Below are positions 43,355 through 51,831 of a stretch of 64,000 nucleotides of DNA, in pieces (the first letter of the stretch is position 1; each line of letters opens with the position of its first letter). The notes under the pieces are model-generated. The model was not told where the DNA came from. It made no database searches and saw only the letters and a list, made by a program, of their open reading frames with translations. A program made the translations under genes and the position numbers. Source of the stretch: Bacteroidales bacterium (GTDB lineage Bacteria > Bacteroidota > Bacteroidia > Bacteroidales > UBA932); the NCBI GenBank assembly GCA_016281435.1, contig JAEEIQ010000019.1, positions 20,792-84,791 of the forward strand, given 5' to 3'.

Positions 43355-44443
43355 TTACAGTTTTTCCAGTATGTCCACTATCCTTTGGGCGGCCTTGCCG
43401 TCCCAGAGCTCCGGGATGCCGCCCTTTTTCCACTTGCCGGCGAAAAGGCGCTCCAGCGCGGGCGCTATGCCAGCAGGGTCGGTGCCTATGAGTTCGTTGC
43501 TGCCGACCGTGCAGGTCTCGGGCCGCTCGGTGTTGTCCCTGAGCGTCAGGCAGGGAACGTGCATCACGGTGGTTTCTTCCGTGATGCCGCCGGAATCGGT
43601 GATTACGGCCATACAATCGCGGACCAGGTAATTGAATTCGAGGTATCCGAGCGGGTCGATGACCTTGAGGTTTTCGGTGCCGATGCCGAGTTCGCTGAAG
43701 ATTTTCGCCGTGCGCGGATGGATGGGGAAGACTACCGGAAGTCCGTGCACGTTCGATACTATTTCCGAGATCAGGCTGCGCAGTTTGCCGCCCTCGTCGA
43801 CGTTGGCCGGACGGTGCAGGGTCATGACGAGGTAGCGGCCCTTCACAAGGCCGAGCGCATCGTATCCGGAAGGCTTGCGGAGCTTGTCCCAGTTGGCTTT
43901 CAGCGTGTCAATCATGACGTTGCCGACGAAGAATATGCGGCTCTCCGGGACTCCGGCCGCGAGAAGGTTGCGGCCTGCCTCCCCGGAGGTCGTGAAGAAG
44001 AAGTCGGTGATGCTGTCCGTGACCATGCGGTTGATTTCTTCCGGCATCGTCAGGTCGCGGCTTCTGATGCCGGCCTCCACGTGGGCGACCGGGATGCAGA
44101 GTTTCTTCGCCACTATCGCGCAGGCCATGGTGCTGGTGACATCCCCGACCACGAGGACGAGGTCGGTCGGATGGGCCAGGAGATCCTTCTCGAAGGCCAC
44201 CATGATGGCGGCGGCCTGTTCGGCCTGGGTCCCGCCTCCGCAGCCCAGATTGACGTCCGGGTCCGGAATGCCGAGCTCCTCGAAGAAGGTGCCGCTCATC
44301 TTCCTGTCGTAGTGCTGTCCCGTATGGACCAGCCGCCAGGCTATGTCGCGGCCTTGCGTGCGGGCTTCCTGCATCGCGTGGATCAGCGGCGCGATCTTCA
44401 TGAAATTGGGGCGTGCGCCCGCTATGAGAGTTATTTGCCTCAT
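43355..44443 (-). CDS. wecB: UDP-N-acetylglucosamine 2-epimerase (non-hydrolysing)
   Basis: WecB interconverts UDP-GlcNAc and UDP-ManNAc in the cytoplasm and so supplies a ManNAc-type precursor. Motifs are GARPNFMKIAPLIHAM, HTGQHYDRKMSGTFF, HVEAGIRSRDLTMPEEINRMVTDSITD, VMTLHRPANVDEG, HPRTAKIF and VITDSGGITEETTVMHVPCLTLRDNTERPET, all in their expected places. The 362-residue length is typical. The ATG overlaps the upxY stop by 4 bases. No adjacent wecC (UDP-ManNAc dehydrogenase) is present, so UDP-ManNAc may be used directly or changed by the two-domain dehydrogenase encoded downstream. Confidence 0.96.
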   Translation of the reverse strand: MRQITLIAGARPNFMKIAPLIHAMQEARTQGRDIAWRLVHTGQHYDRKMSGTFFEELGIPDPDVNLGCGGGTQAEQAAAIMVAFEKDLLAHPTDLVLVVGDVTSTMACAIVAKKLCIPVAHVEAGIRSRDLTMPEEINRMVTDSITDFFFTTSGEAGRNLLAAGVPESRIFFVGNVMIDTLKANWDKLRKPSGYDALGLVKGRYLVMTLHRPANVDEGGKLRSLISEIVSNVHGLPVVFPIHPRTAKIFSELGIGTENLKVIDPLGYLEFNYLVRDCMAVITDSGGITEETTVMHVPCLTLRDNTERPETCTVGSNELIGTDPAGIAPALERLFAGKWKKGGIPELWDGKAAQRIVDILEKL

Positions 44444-44967
44444 ATTTTCTTCAGATAGCTGGGGTGGATGTTGGACAGGGCCACGACGGCGATACCCTTT
44501 ATGCTGACGAGGACCCTGCGCGAGTGCCGTATGCGCTTGACATAGCCTTCCAGGCCTTTGTACATGCCGTCCGTTACCAGCACCTTGTCCCCGACGCAGT
44601 AGCGCTCCGTATCGCTTCCGAGGAAGACAGTGTCCTTGTCCGAGACGGAAGTCGCGGCCTTGAACATCTCCATCTCCCTGTCGTTTATCTTCCCGGGAAG
44701 CCGGCTTCCCGGCTCGCTGTAGAACATCATCTCGGAATCATGGCTGTTCTTGAACCCTATCAGGTATTTTTCCGGGCAGCGGACGAAAAGGAGCGAGGGC
44801 ATCACCGGCCTTTCGACGTACTTGACTCCGCTGTTCTCGAATTTTTCCTCGACAAGGAAGGGATAGTAGGTCTCGTAACGGTCTCCTCGGAAATCGTCAC
44901 GTATCTGCTCCACCCTGTTGTGGAAAACCTTGATCGCGTACCAGTATGTCGACCGGGGCCGTCCCAT
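44440..44967 (-). CDS. upxY: UpxY/LoaP-type NusG paralogue, operon-specific antiterminator
   Basis: This 175-residue protein has an NGN domain (about 8-110, beginning TYWYAIKVFHNRVEQIRDDFR, with VMPSLLFVRCPEKYL) and a C-terminal KOW domain (about 125-165, with GDKVLVTDGMYKGLEGYVKRI and RRVLVSIKGI). In Bacteroides, UpxY proteins head capsule operons and let RNA polymerase read through the long transcript. Here it also stands directly before the polysaccharide genes. However, its ATG follows the pncB stop codon without a spacer (TAGATG), so there is no untranslated leader of its own. No UpxZ partner is seen. The housekeeping nusG must be elsewhere. Confidence 0.9.
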   Translation of the reverse strand: MGRPRSTYWYAIKVFHNRVEQIRDDFRGDRYETYYPFLVEEKFENSGVKYVERPVMPSLLFVRCPEKYLIGFKNSHDSEMMFYSEPGSRLPGKINDREMEMFKAATSVSDKDTVFLGSDTERYCVGDKVLVTDGMYKGLEGYVKRIRHSRRVLVSIKGIAVVALSNIHPSYLKKI

Positions 44968-46185
44968 CTACTTCAGCAGGCCAATAAGGTAGTTGCACTT
45001 CACGGGATTGCCGAGGGTCTTGCCGAGGTTGCAGGAAAGCTTGACGCAGTCGTTCCAGCGACGGTTTTCCGTGATGCGGCCGCGCGTCAGTTTCACGACT
45101 ATGTTCATCGGGTCGCAGCCAGTCACGTCGCAGGTCAGGAATGTCCCCACGCCGTATGAATCCTGGACGCGGCCGGCGACATAACGGTGTATCTCCACGG
45201 CCCTGTCGATGTCCAGTCCGTTGGAGAAGCAGACCTGCTTCGACGCCGGGTCGATGCCGAGGGACTCGTATTTGGCGATGATCTTCTCTGTCTGTTCCTC
45301 CTCGTTGCCGGAGTCCACGCGGAGGCCCTTGTACATCATGGCCATGCGCTTGCTGAGGTTCGAGAAGAAGACGTCGTCCCCGAAGCAGTCGTAGAGGTAT
45401 ATCCCGTTGTCTCCGTCATAGACGTCGCTGAATTTCTTCATGACGTTGAAGTTGCATTCGAAGACCCCGCTGACTATCTCCTCGAAGCTGATGAGCTGGT
45501 GGGACATCGTCCCGAGGGGGGAGCAGCCGTATTTCATCGCCAGCCAGACGTTGCTGGTGCCGGTGAACCTGCCTGGCCATTTCCCGTCCGGCGCCCCGTA
45601 TTTCGCGGGGTTGGAATAGACGTCCTGCATCACGCGGACCACCATGTCGTGGTGCGCGAAGCTCAGCCTGCGGCGGGTTCCCATGTCACCCAGGGTCAGC
45701 CCGGAGCCGAAGATCCGGACCGATTTCTCAATCGCCCGCCTTTCTTCGAGGGCCGCGTCATAGCGGTCCAGGTCTCCGCGGTGGGCGTGCATCAGTTCGC
45801 TGATGCAGCTCAGGATGGGCATCTCCCACATGATAGTGGAGAACCATTTCCCGCGGACGGTGATGGACAGGTACCCTTCGGTGTCCTGGCTGATGCTGAC
45901 TTCCTTCGGATTGAAGCGGTAGCCCCGCAGGTAGGTGAAATACCACAGGGGCAGGAAGACGCAGCGGCGCTTCATGAATTCGACTTCTTCATCCGTGATG
46001 ACGACATCCTTCATGTGGTCCATCTGCTCCCGGAGAAGGGCCGCGAATCCTTCAGGATATTTCTGATGGTTGCGGTCGAAGAAAGTGTATTCGACTTCCG
46101 CCCTCGGGTAGGTCTCCAGTATGTAGTACTGGCAGGTGAAGGTGTAGAGGTCGTTGTCGGTGAAATGGGTGATTATCGGTTCCAT
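44968..46185 (-). CDS. pncB: Nicotinate phosphoribosyltransferase
   Basis: PncB makes nicotinate mononucleotide from nicotinate and PRPP in NAD salvage. The 405 residues carry the usual N terminus (PIITHFTDNDLYTFTCQYYILETYPRAEVEYTFFDRN), the EMPILSCISELMH block, GTRRRLSFAHHDMVVRVM, the active-site phrase FTGTSNVWLAMKYGCSPLGTMSHQLISFEE, and KVCFSNGLDIDRA-like residues near the C terminus. The start overlaps the stop of the EF-hand protein by one base and the stop touches the upxY start. It is therefore translationally linked to both a membrane protein of unknown role and a polysaccharide antiterminator, an odd setting for a housekeeping gene. Confidence 0.95.
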   Translation of the reverse strand: MEPIITHFTDNDLYTFTCQYYILETYPRAEVEYTFFDRNHQKYPEGFAALLREQMDHMKDVVITDEEVEFMKRRCVFLPLWYFTYLRGYRFNPKEVSISQDTEGYLSITVRGKWFSTIMWEMPILSCISELMHAHRGDLDRYDAALEERRAIEKSVRIFGSGLTLGDMGTRRRLSFAHHDMVVRVMQDVYSNPAKYGAPDGKWPGRFTGTSNVWLAMKYGCSPLGTMSHQLISFEEIVSGVFECNFNVMKKFSDVYDGDNGIYLYDCFGDDVFFSNLSKRMAMMYKGLRVDSGNEEEQTEKIIAKYESLGIDPASKQVCFSNGLDIDRAVEIHRYVAGRVQDSYGVGTFLTCDVTGCDPMNIVVKLTRGRITENRRWNDCVKLSCNLGKTLGNPVKCNYLIGLLK

Positions 46186-48437
46186 TATTCTGCTGGCGCT
46201 TCTTCCGCCGCAGGCGCCGCGGCTTCCGCCTCGGGCGCCTCGTCGGCTACGGTCTGTTCGACTGCGGGCACTTCCTTATGGAAAGGCGAGCGCAGTCCAA
46301 TGAACTTGAAGCAGTTGGTAAGATACATTACGCCGAGGGCGACGATCACGACGAGGCAGATCCAGAATGCCCTTCTGCGGCGGGCTTTCTTGATTTCCTT
46401 GCCGGCTTCCGGATCGACCAGTTCCAGTTTCGGGTACTTCGCGACGCTGGTCAGGGTGGCTCCGAACGGGATGTTGACGAGCACCGAGGAGTTGATGGCC
46501 CATCCGTTGGCGTTCAGCACGGGGGCGAGGTTGCGCTTGCGCAGCTTGGTCCAGGCGATGAAGCAGGAAGGTCCTGAGATGCAGAGCATTATCACGATGA
46601 TCACGAGGAAGGCCTGCAGCGGGTGGTTGACGGCGCCGGTGATCATGCTGGTAAGGAACGAGCCGATGAAGCCGACCGCCATGCCGATCGCGGCGAAGAT
46701 GCCGGCGAACTTGGCGATGTCGAAACCGGGCTTCTTCTCGGCGGCCGCGGGTACGCCTCCGTCGGCAGCGGACTTCATGTTCGCGGTGACGGCGTTTTCC
46801 TTGTCTGCGGCGGACTTGTTGATGCGCTCCACGCAGAAGTTCCAGAACTTGCGGTAGGGCGACCAGAAGGCCTGCTTGACGCTGATCGGGTTGTCCACGA
46901 CCTTGGTGACGGTGGCGTCCCAGTCCTCTCCTCCGCGGTCATAGAAGATGGCGTTCTTGCCGGGACGAAGGTTCCTCGTTCCTCCGTCGGTCATCACGGC
47001 GACTATGTTCATCGTGGCGTTGCGCACCTTCGAGGTGCAGCTGCAGTAGATGAGGAACATGCCGCTGAGGCCTGCCATGTCGGCGTGCTTGCCCATGTCG
47101 TCGACTTCGACGCAGAGTTCGCAGCAGCGCTGGTCTATATAGAGTTTGCCAACCTCGAACATCGCCTTCCTGCCCTTGTCGTAGAAGTCGGTGAAGATGA
47201 TGTAGTTGCGGAGGAAGTCGTAGAAATAGCGGTAGTAGCGGACGAGCTTGTCCACGTTGTCAATCGAAGTGGCTTCGGCCTCGAGGGCCTTGTCCTGCGC
47301 GACCAGGTCGAGAAGGTCGGCCTTGCGGTCTTCCTTGAGGATGGCGGCGATTCTTTCGAGTCCGAGGGGCTCGGCCTCGGAGCCCTTCTTCGCCGCGGCC
47401 CATGCGGAGTATGCGGCGAACTTGCCGAGGACGGCGTTCCAGTCGTCTTCGCTTATGGCGTCCTTGCCTGCGAAATCGACGTCAAGCACGAGGGCCTTCA
47501 GTTTTGCGAAAGCGGCCTGCCAGGCGGGGTTGATGCCGTCGAAGTGCAGGAGCTGGTCCTTGCCGGGATGGGCGAGGGGATAGGAAGCTATCTCGTCCGC
47601 GCATGCGGATAGGTTCTTGTCGGAGATTGCCCCGATCCTTTCGGCCGAGACATCGACCGCATCGGTGCAGTTCTCGTTGAATGCGATGAGCTTGCAGCGC
47701 ATGAAGAAATCGGCGATCTTGTCCTTCAGGGCCTCGCAGGCTCCCAGGGCGTCCGCCGTATTGTCTCCGTAAGGGAGGATGGCTGCCTTGTCGGCTTCGA
47801 ACGCCGCCTGCCATGCGGAGTAATCTGCGCAGGCTGCATAGAAGGCTTCAATCTTGTCGGTGTCAACCCCTTCGACGCCGCTGCGGTCGGTCGCCGAGCC
47901 GATGTTCGCGACTATCTCGCCGATGAGCTGCCCCAGGGCTTCGTCGTCCGTGCTGGCGGGGGTGATGATGCCGTCCCCGTTGAACTTGGTATCCTTGAAG
48001 ATGGCGACGCTGTCGGAGGTGTCCGCAAGGCAGATGCTGTCCTTTTCGAGGCCGAGGTTGCCGAGGATCTGGCGGGCGGACCTGGCGAGCGCCTCACCTT
48101 CAGGGTTCGAGGTGTCGATGCTGTCCAGGGCCAGCGTGTCCTCGCCTTTGAGGAGCAGGTCCTTGTCCTTCAGCAGGGACGTGATCCACTTCGCCGCTTC
48201 GATGACTTCTTCCGCGCGGATCTTGCCGTCGTTGTCGGTGTCCATCAGGGACAGGGTCCTGGCGTCGAATTCGAGTTTCTTGATGGGGCAGCTGAGGACT
48301 GTCCACATCTTCTGGTCGAGCTCGCCGAGATGGGCTATGTCCTCTCCGCTGCGGATATCCACTCTGACGACTCCGCCTACGTTGCGGTAGTTCCAGTTGT
48401 ACCCGTCATTTTCCGGGGTGTTTTTTTTCTTGCTCAT
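46185..48437 (-). CDS. Large membrane protein of unknown function with N-terminal EF-hand
   Basis: I do not recognise a named family. Residues 66-77 (DTDNDGKIRAEE) are a perfect EF-hand calcium loop, with acidic residues at positions 1, 3, 5 and 12 and Gly at 6. A degenerate second loop is at about 151-162 (KFNGDGIITPAS). No signal peptide is present. Residues 170-420 are mainly helical with repeated WQAAF phrases. A cysteine-rich stretch (DQRCCELCVEVDD near 435) precedes a beta-rich part. Three membrane helices follow, at about 576-599, 609-628 and 690-710, then a Pro/Ala/Glu-rich tail of about 30 residues. It is the first gene of the sixteen-gene operon. A calcium-sensing inner-membrane role is a guess. 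Confidence 0.8.
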   Translation of the reverse strand: MSKKKNTPENDGYNWNYRNVGGVVRVDIRSGEDIAHLGELDQKMWTVLSCPIKKLEFDARTLSLMDTDNDGKIRAEEVIEAAKWITSLLKDKDLLLKGEDTLALDSIDTSNPEGEALARSARQILGNLGLEKDSICLADTSDSVAIFKDTKFNGDGIITPASTDDEALGQLIGEIVANIGSATDRSGVEGVDTDKIEAFYAACADYSAWQAAFEADKAAILPYGDNTADALGACEALKDKIADFFMRCKLIAFNENCTDAVDVSAERIGAISDKNLSACADEIASYPLAHPGKDQLLHFDGINPAWQAAFAKLKALVLDVDFAGKDAISEDDWNAVLGKFAAYSAWAAAKKGSEAEPLGLERIAAILKEDRKADLLDLVAQDKALEAEATSIDNVDKLVRYYRYFYDFLRNYIIFTDFYDKGRKAMFEVGKLYIDQRCCELCVEVDDMGKHADMAGLSGMFLIYCSCTSKVRNATMNIVAVMTDGGTRNLRPGKNAIFYDRGGEDWDATVTKVVDNPISVKQAFWSPYRKFWNFCVERINKSAADKENAVTANMKSAADGGVPAAAEKKPGFDIAKFAGIFAAIGMAVGFIGSFLTSMITGAVNHPLQAFLVIIVIMLCISGPSCFIAWTKLRKRNLAPVLNANGWAINSSVLVNIPFGATLTSVAKYPKLELVDPEAGKEIKKARRRRAFWICLVVIVALGVMYLTNCFKFIGLRSPFHKEVPAVEQTVADEAPEAEAAAPAAEEAPAE

Positions 48438-48481
48438 TGCGATGGATTTATTTGGTTTTTCTTCACTTCATAAATAATGCA

Positions 48482-48513
48482 GCAAGATACTGAATAAATC
48501 CCGGATTCACAAA
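48482..48513 (-). promoter_or_regulatory. Candidate promoter of the sixteen-gene polysaccharide operon
   Basis: On the minus strand TTTG at 48513-48510 is followed after 20 bases by TATCTTGC at 48489-48482, which differs from TAnnTTTG in its last two bases. The EF-hand gene start at 48437 lies about 38 bases past the expected transcription start. No other candidate is seen in the 164-base divergent gap for this strand. Confidence 0.4.
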
Positions 48514-48575
48514 TCGGTGTATGATTCGGACATCTTTTCGGACTATTGTATTATCGCCATCCGCTTTTCTTTTCC

Positions 48576-48583
48576 GATATTTG
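48576..48583 (+). promoter_or_regulatory. Possible -7 element for the DUF1566/GH50-like pair
   Basis: GATATTTG differs from TAnnTTTG only in the first base and lies 18 bases before the ATG at 48602. A -33 element is not evident at the normal spacing, so support is weak. Confidence 0.25.
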
Positions 48584-48601
48584 CAATAACTGCATTACAT
48601 C

Positions 48602-50152
48602 ATGATGAAAACAAAGATTTCAACAATCCTCCTCGGAGCCTCGCTGGTTCTCGCGGCCGGCTGCGGACAGTCCGGGCTCGAGCCCGACACCCCGTCCATG
48701 CAGGTCCTCCATATCGGTGACGATGTCGCCGGCGGAGTGGTGGTTTATGTCGACCCCGTCGATTCCACTGCCGGCAAAGTGCTCGAAAAGAATTATGTTA
48801 CGGAACAGACATGGTCGGAATTCAGCAGCCGCGTCGGCTGCAATTCCCACTGGGACGGCGTCGCCAACACGGCCGTCCTCCGCGCCTCGAGCCATTATCC
48901 CGAGAATTACCCGGCCCTGATGCACTGCGACGAGCTCGGCAGTGACTGGTACATTCCTGCCGCGGACGAGTGGGCTGCCGTTTATGCGAAATGGAACGGA
49001 AGCAGTTCGAAGGCTGAGGATGCGGAAGCCCGCAAGGCCTTCGACGACTTGCTGAAGGCCGCCGGTGCCCAGCCAATGAATCCGAATCCGGAGACTACGG
49101 AGAACGGCCAGAGCTACTGGTCCAGCACCGAATCCGAATCCACGAACGCCAATGCCTATTACGTGCGCTTCGGGGTCTATGCCAAGAGCGAGGGTACGAA
49201 GAAATCCCAGAACCGCCTCACGCGCTGCATGAAGGTGGTCGGCACTCTGACACCCCGGCCGGAGCTGTCCCTTGCCTCCCGCTCCCTGACCATCGGTTCG
49301 GAAGCCGGCAGCCGCGGTTCGGTGAAGGTGACCTGCAACTATGACGTCGATGTGCAGGTGCCCGAGGATGCGGACTGGCTTGAAGTGAAGGTCTCGACAT
49401 TCCTTTCGGTGCAGACAGTCATGGTCGCGGCGCTTTCCGCCAACGACAGCAAGCTGGAGCGCAAGGCCACGGTCATGGTCTCCGCGGGACCCGAGAAGAT
49501 GAGGACGTCAGTCGGCCTTGTCGTGGCGCAGGAGCCCGGGATCAAGCAGGTGTCGCACCTGCGGGAGATATACGGCGGCGGCATCGTGGTATGGCAGAAT
49601 CCCGAAGAGGAGACCGACATCAAGATCATGTCCCTGAAGAGGTTGACGGCCAGCCAGGGATGGTGCGACATTTCCGAGCAGGATACTCTCACCGGAGCCC
49701 TTGACGAGGAAGACGGCGAAGGCAACACCGTGAAGATCCTTGCCCTTCCCAACGCCGGCCTGTATCATGCGGCGATGTACTGCAAGAAAATGGGCGAAGG
49801 CTGGTACCTGCCGGCGAAGAACGAGCTCCTGGCTCTCTTCGCCACCTACAACGGGGTCTCTTCCTGGGAGATGTGCGAAAAGGGCAAACCCGAAGAAGTG
49901 GCTGAAAAGGCTCCGGTCCAGTACAAGGCGCGCGCCGATTTCGAGGCCCTGTTCGCCGCTAACGACGGAGACGTGTTCAACTCCATGGAAGACTCGAAGA
50001 ACGGGGACAGCTACTGGTCCAGCACGGAGTCTCCCGACAATGTTCAGCAAGCATACTACTTGCGTGTCGGCGCTTTCGACAACGCCACGATGGCAAAGAG
50101 GGGCACCGCCCGTTACGCGCGCTGCTTCAAGAAGGTAACTTACGTTAAATAA
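48602..50152 (+). CDS. Lipoprotein with DUF1566-BACON-DUF1566 layout
   Basis: This is a predicted surface lipoprotein of 516 residues with lipobox Cys21. Two DUF1566-like modules flank one BACON-type sandwich. The first (about 36-205) has SDWYIPAADEWAAVYAKWNG and GQSYWSSTESES. The BACON part (about 210-310) has DADWLEVKVSTFLSVQTVMVAAL. The second DUF1566 module (about 320-516) has EGWYLPAKNELLALFATYNG, GDSYWSSTESPDN and GTARYARCFKKVTYVK. The final stretch is nearly the same as that of the PUL lipoprotein at 11438-12943. ATG codons at 48602 and 48605 are both possible starts. The gene is followed after 12 bases by the GH50-like gene. A glycan-binding role is inferred; no enzyme motif is seen. 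Confidence 0.75.
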   Translation: MMKTKISTILLGASLVLAAGCGQSGLEPDTPSMQVLHIGDDVAGGVVVYVDPVDSTAGKVLEKNYVTEQTWSEFSSRVGCNSHWDGVANTAVLRASSHYPENYPALMHCDELGSDWYIPAADEWAAVYAKWNGSSSKAEDAEARKAFDDLLKAAGAQPMNPNPETTENGQSYWSSTESESTNANAYYVRFGVYAKSEGTKKSQNRLTRCMKVVGTLTPRPELSLASRSLTIGSEAGSRGSVKVTCNYDVDVQVPEDADWLEVKVSTFLSVQTVMVAALSANDSKLERKATVMVSAGPEKMRTSVGLVVAQEPGIKQVSHLREIYGGGIVVWQNPEEETDIKIMSLKRLTASQGWCDISEQDTLTGALDEEDGEGNTVKILALPNAGLYHAAMYCKKMGEGWYLPAKNELLALFATYNGVSSWEMCEKGKPEEVAEKAPVQYKARADFEALFAANDGDVFNSMEDSKNGDSYWSSTESPDNVQQAYYLRVGAFDNATMAKRGTARYARCFKKVTYVK

Positions 50153-50164
50153 TCCCTGCAAGCG

Positions 50165-51772
50165 ATGAAAAGACAATATATATTATTCCTTGCGGCGGCC
50201 GTCCTGGCAGCCGGATGCGTGAAGGAAGGCAAACCCGGGACTGAACCCGGCGGAGAAGGGGATGAACCCGTCGCCGCCGTCATCGACAGCACGATGCTCC
50301 ACGAGCTCGGGAAGGACGACGAGCGCCTTGCCACTTACACCCGCCTGCCTGCCGAGTTCTACTCGCCTTCCAAGCACAAGACCGCCTATTTCCCCATCCT
50401 CGTGGACAGGGCGAGGGGAACGGTCACCGATGCGGCCAGCATGGCCTGGAAGCCGGAGAAGACCCGTATCCTGTACAATATCTGCAACTTCCTTCCGGAC
50501 ACCTCGCGGGCCAGCTATGACCCGACCCTCGACTCCTACGGCGGCAACAAGACCATGCCCCGGCAGGAAGCGACCGGACGCTACCGCGTGCAGAAGATAG
50601 GGGAGCGCTGGTGGATCATCGACCCCCTCGGATATCCCCGTTACGAGCGCAGCGTGACTTCGTTCCGCCGGGGCGGCTCGGCCCGCTGCGACGCCGCCTG
50701 GAATGCGCGTTTCGGATCCAATGAGGAGTGGCTCCGGATTACGGCCAACGAATTGTGGTCCAAGGGTATCCATGGGACCGGGGCCTTCTGCTCCAATACC
50801 TATGGCATCATCCAGGCGCATAACGCTGCGCATCCGGAAAGGCCTCTTTCCCTGGCTCCTTCGGTGGGCTTCATCGGCACCTTCAAGAGCTATAAGAATT
50901 ACGCATATCCGAAGGGTTCGAGCGGGGACGACAGCGACAAGCTCATAGGGCTCGTGTTCTATGACGGCTGGGAGGAGTTCTGCAACTACTACGCCCCGAT
51001 CTGCTACGCGCAGTTCAAGGACGACCCTAATGTTCTCGGTGTCTTCTCCGACAACGAGATCGACTTCACTACCCTGAACGGAGACCATCCCCGCATCCTC
51101 GAGAGGTTCCTCGACATCGTGGACGACAACGACCCCGCGAAGAAGGCCGCGCTGAAGTTCATGGCCGACAAGGGCTACGACGCGAAATACGAGATCGACG
51201 ACTGGGACAACGCCGAGTTCGCCGGCATCGTCGCGGAGCAGTATTATAAATATGTCGAGGCAGCCATCCGCAAGTTCGATCCCAAGATGATGTATCTCGG
51301 CTCCCGCCTTAACGGCCAGCCCATGTACCTGCAGGGTGTGGTCGAGGCGGCAGGACGCCATTGCGACATCATAGGCGTCAACTACTACGGACGCTGGAGC
51401 CCCGAGATCACCACGAAGATTTCCCAGTGGCAGAAGTGGACCGAGACCCCGTTCATGGTCACCGAATTCTACACCAAGGGCATGGATTCGGACCTGCCGA
51501 ACACATCCGGCGCCGGATTCGCCGTCAGGACCCAGTACGACAGGGCCTACGCCTACCAGAACTTCACCCTGGGGCTGCTCGAATGCCCTAACTGCGTCGG
51601 CTGGCACTGGTTCAAGTATCAGGATGACGATTTCCCGGATAACTCGAACCGTCCCTGCAACAAGGGCCTCTACGGCAACGACTACCGCATGTTCCCGTAC
51701 CTGGCCGAGTACATGAAGAACATCAACTACAACGTCTACAAGCTGATAGAATTCTTCGACTCGCAGCCCTAG
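50165..51772 (+). CDS. Second GH50-like glycoside hydrolase lipoprotein
   Basis: This 535-residue protein is a paralogue of the PUL protein at 2611-4266. Lipobox cysteine is Cys18. The barrel entry RWWIIDPLGYPRYERSVTSF, the probable acid/base Glu298 in LGVFSDNEIDF and the probable nucleophile Glu434 in PFMVTEFYTKG align with the PUL copy, as do ASNTYG-like and VGWHWFKYQDDDFPDNSNRPCNKGLYG blocks. The N-terminal 120 residues are different: the GSTYTSxFGDKDK linker of the PUL copy is absent. A strong terminator follows. It forms a two-gene unit with the upstream lipoprotein. GH50-like is my reading from motifs and the substrate is unknown; it may act on a related glycan when the PUL is active. 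Confidence 0.7.
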   Translation: MKRQYILFLAAAVLAAGCVKEGKPGTEPGGEGDEPVAAVIDSTMLHELGKDDERLATYTRLPAEFYSPSKHKTAYFPILVDRARGTVTDAASMAWKPEKTRILYNICNFLPDTSRASYDPTLDSYGGNKTMPRQEATGRYRVQKIGERWWIIDPLGYPRYERSVTSFRRGGSARCDAAWNARFGSNEEWLRITANELWSKGIHGTGAFCSNTYGIIQAHNAAHPERPLSLAPSVGFIGTFKSYKNYAYPKGSSGDDSDKLIGLVFYDGWEEFCNYYAPICYAQFKDDPNVLGVFSDNEIDFTTLNGDHPRILERFLDIVDDNDPAKKAALKFMADKGYDAKYEIDDWDNAEFAGIVAEQYYKYVEAAIRKFDPKMMYLGSRLNGQPMYLQGVVEAAGRHCDIIGVNYYGRWSPEITTKISQWQKWTETPFMVTEFYTKGMDSDLPNTSGAGFAVRTQYDRAYAYQNFTLGLLECPNCVGWHWFKYQDDDFPDNSNRPCNKGLYGNDYRMFPYLAEYMKNINYNVYKLIEFFDSQP

Positions 51773-51796
51773 CGCCCGGGTCTTTGCCGTGTGAAG

Positions 51797-51831
51797 AACC
51801 CGCCTTCCTTCTCACAGGGGGCGGGTTTTTT
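51797..51831 (+). terminator. Intrinsic terminator of the satellite pair
   Basis: AACCCGCC at 51797-51804 pairs with GGCGGGTT at 51820-51827, and six T residues run from 51826 to 51831. It starts 25 bases after the GH50-like stop codon. Confidence 0.8.

Noticed and set aside
44968..48437. EF-hand protein and pncB as part of capsule synthesis
   Set aside because: They are contiguous with upxY, but neither has a recognisable role in polysaccharide assembly; I keep them as operon members without assigning that function.
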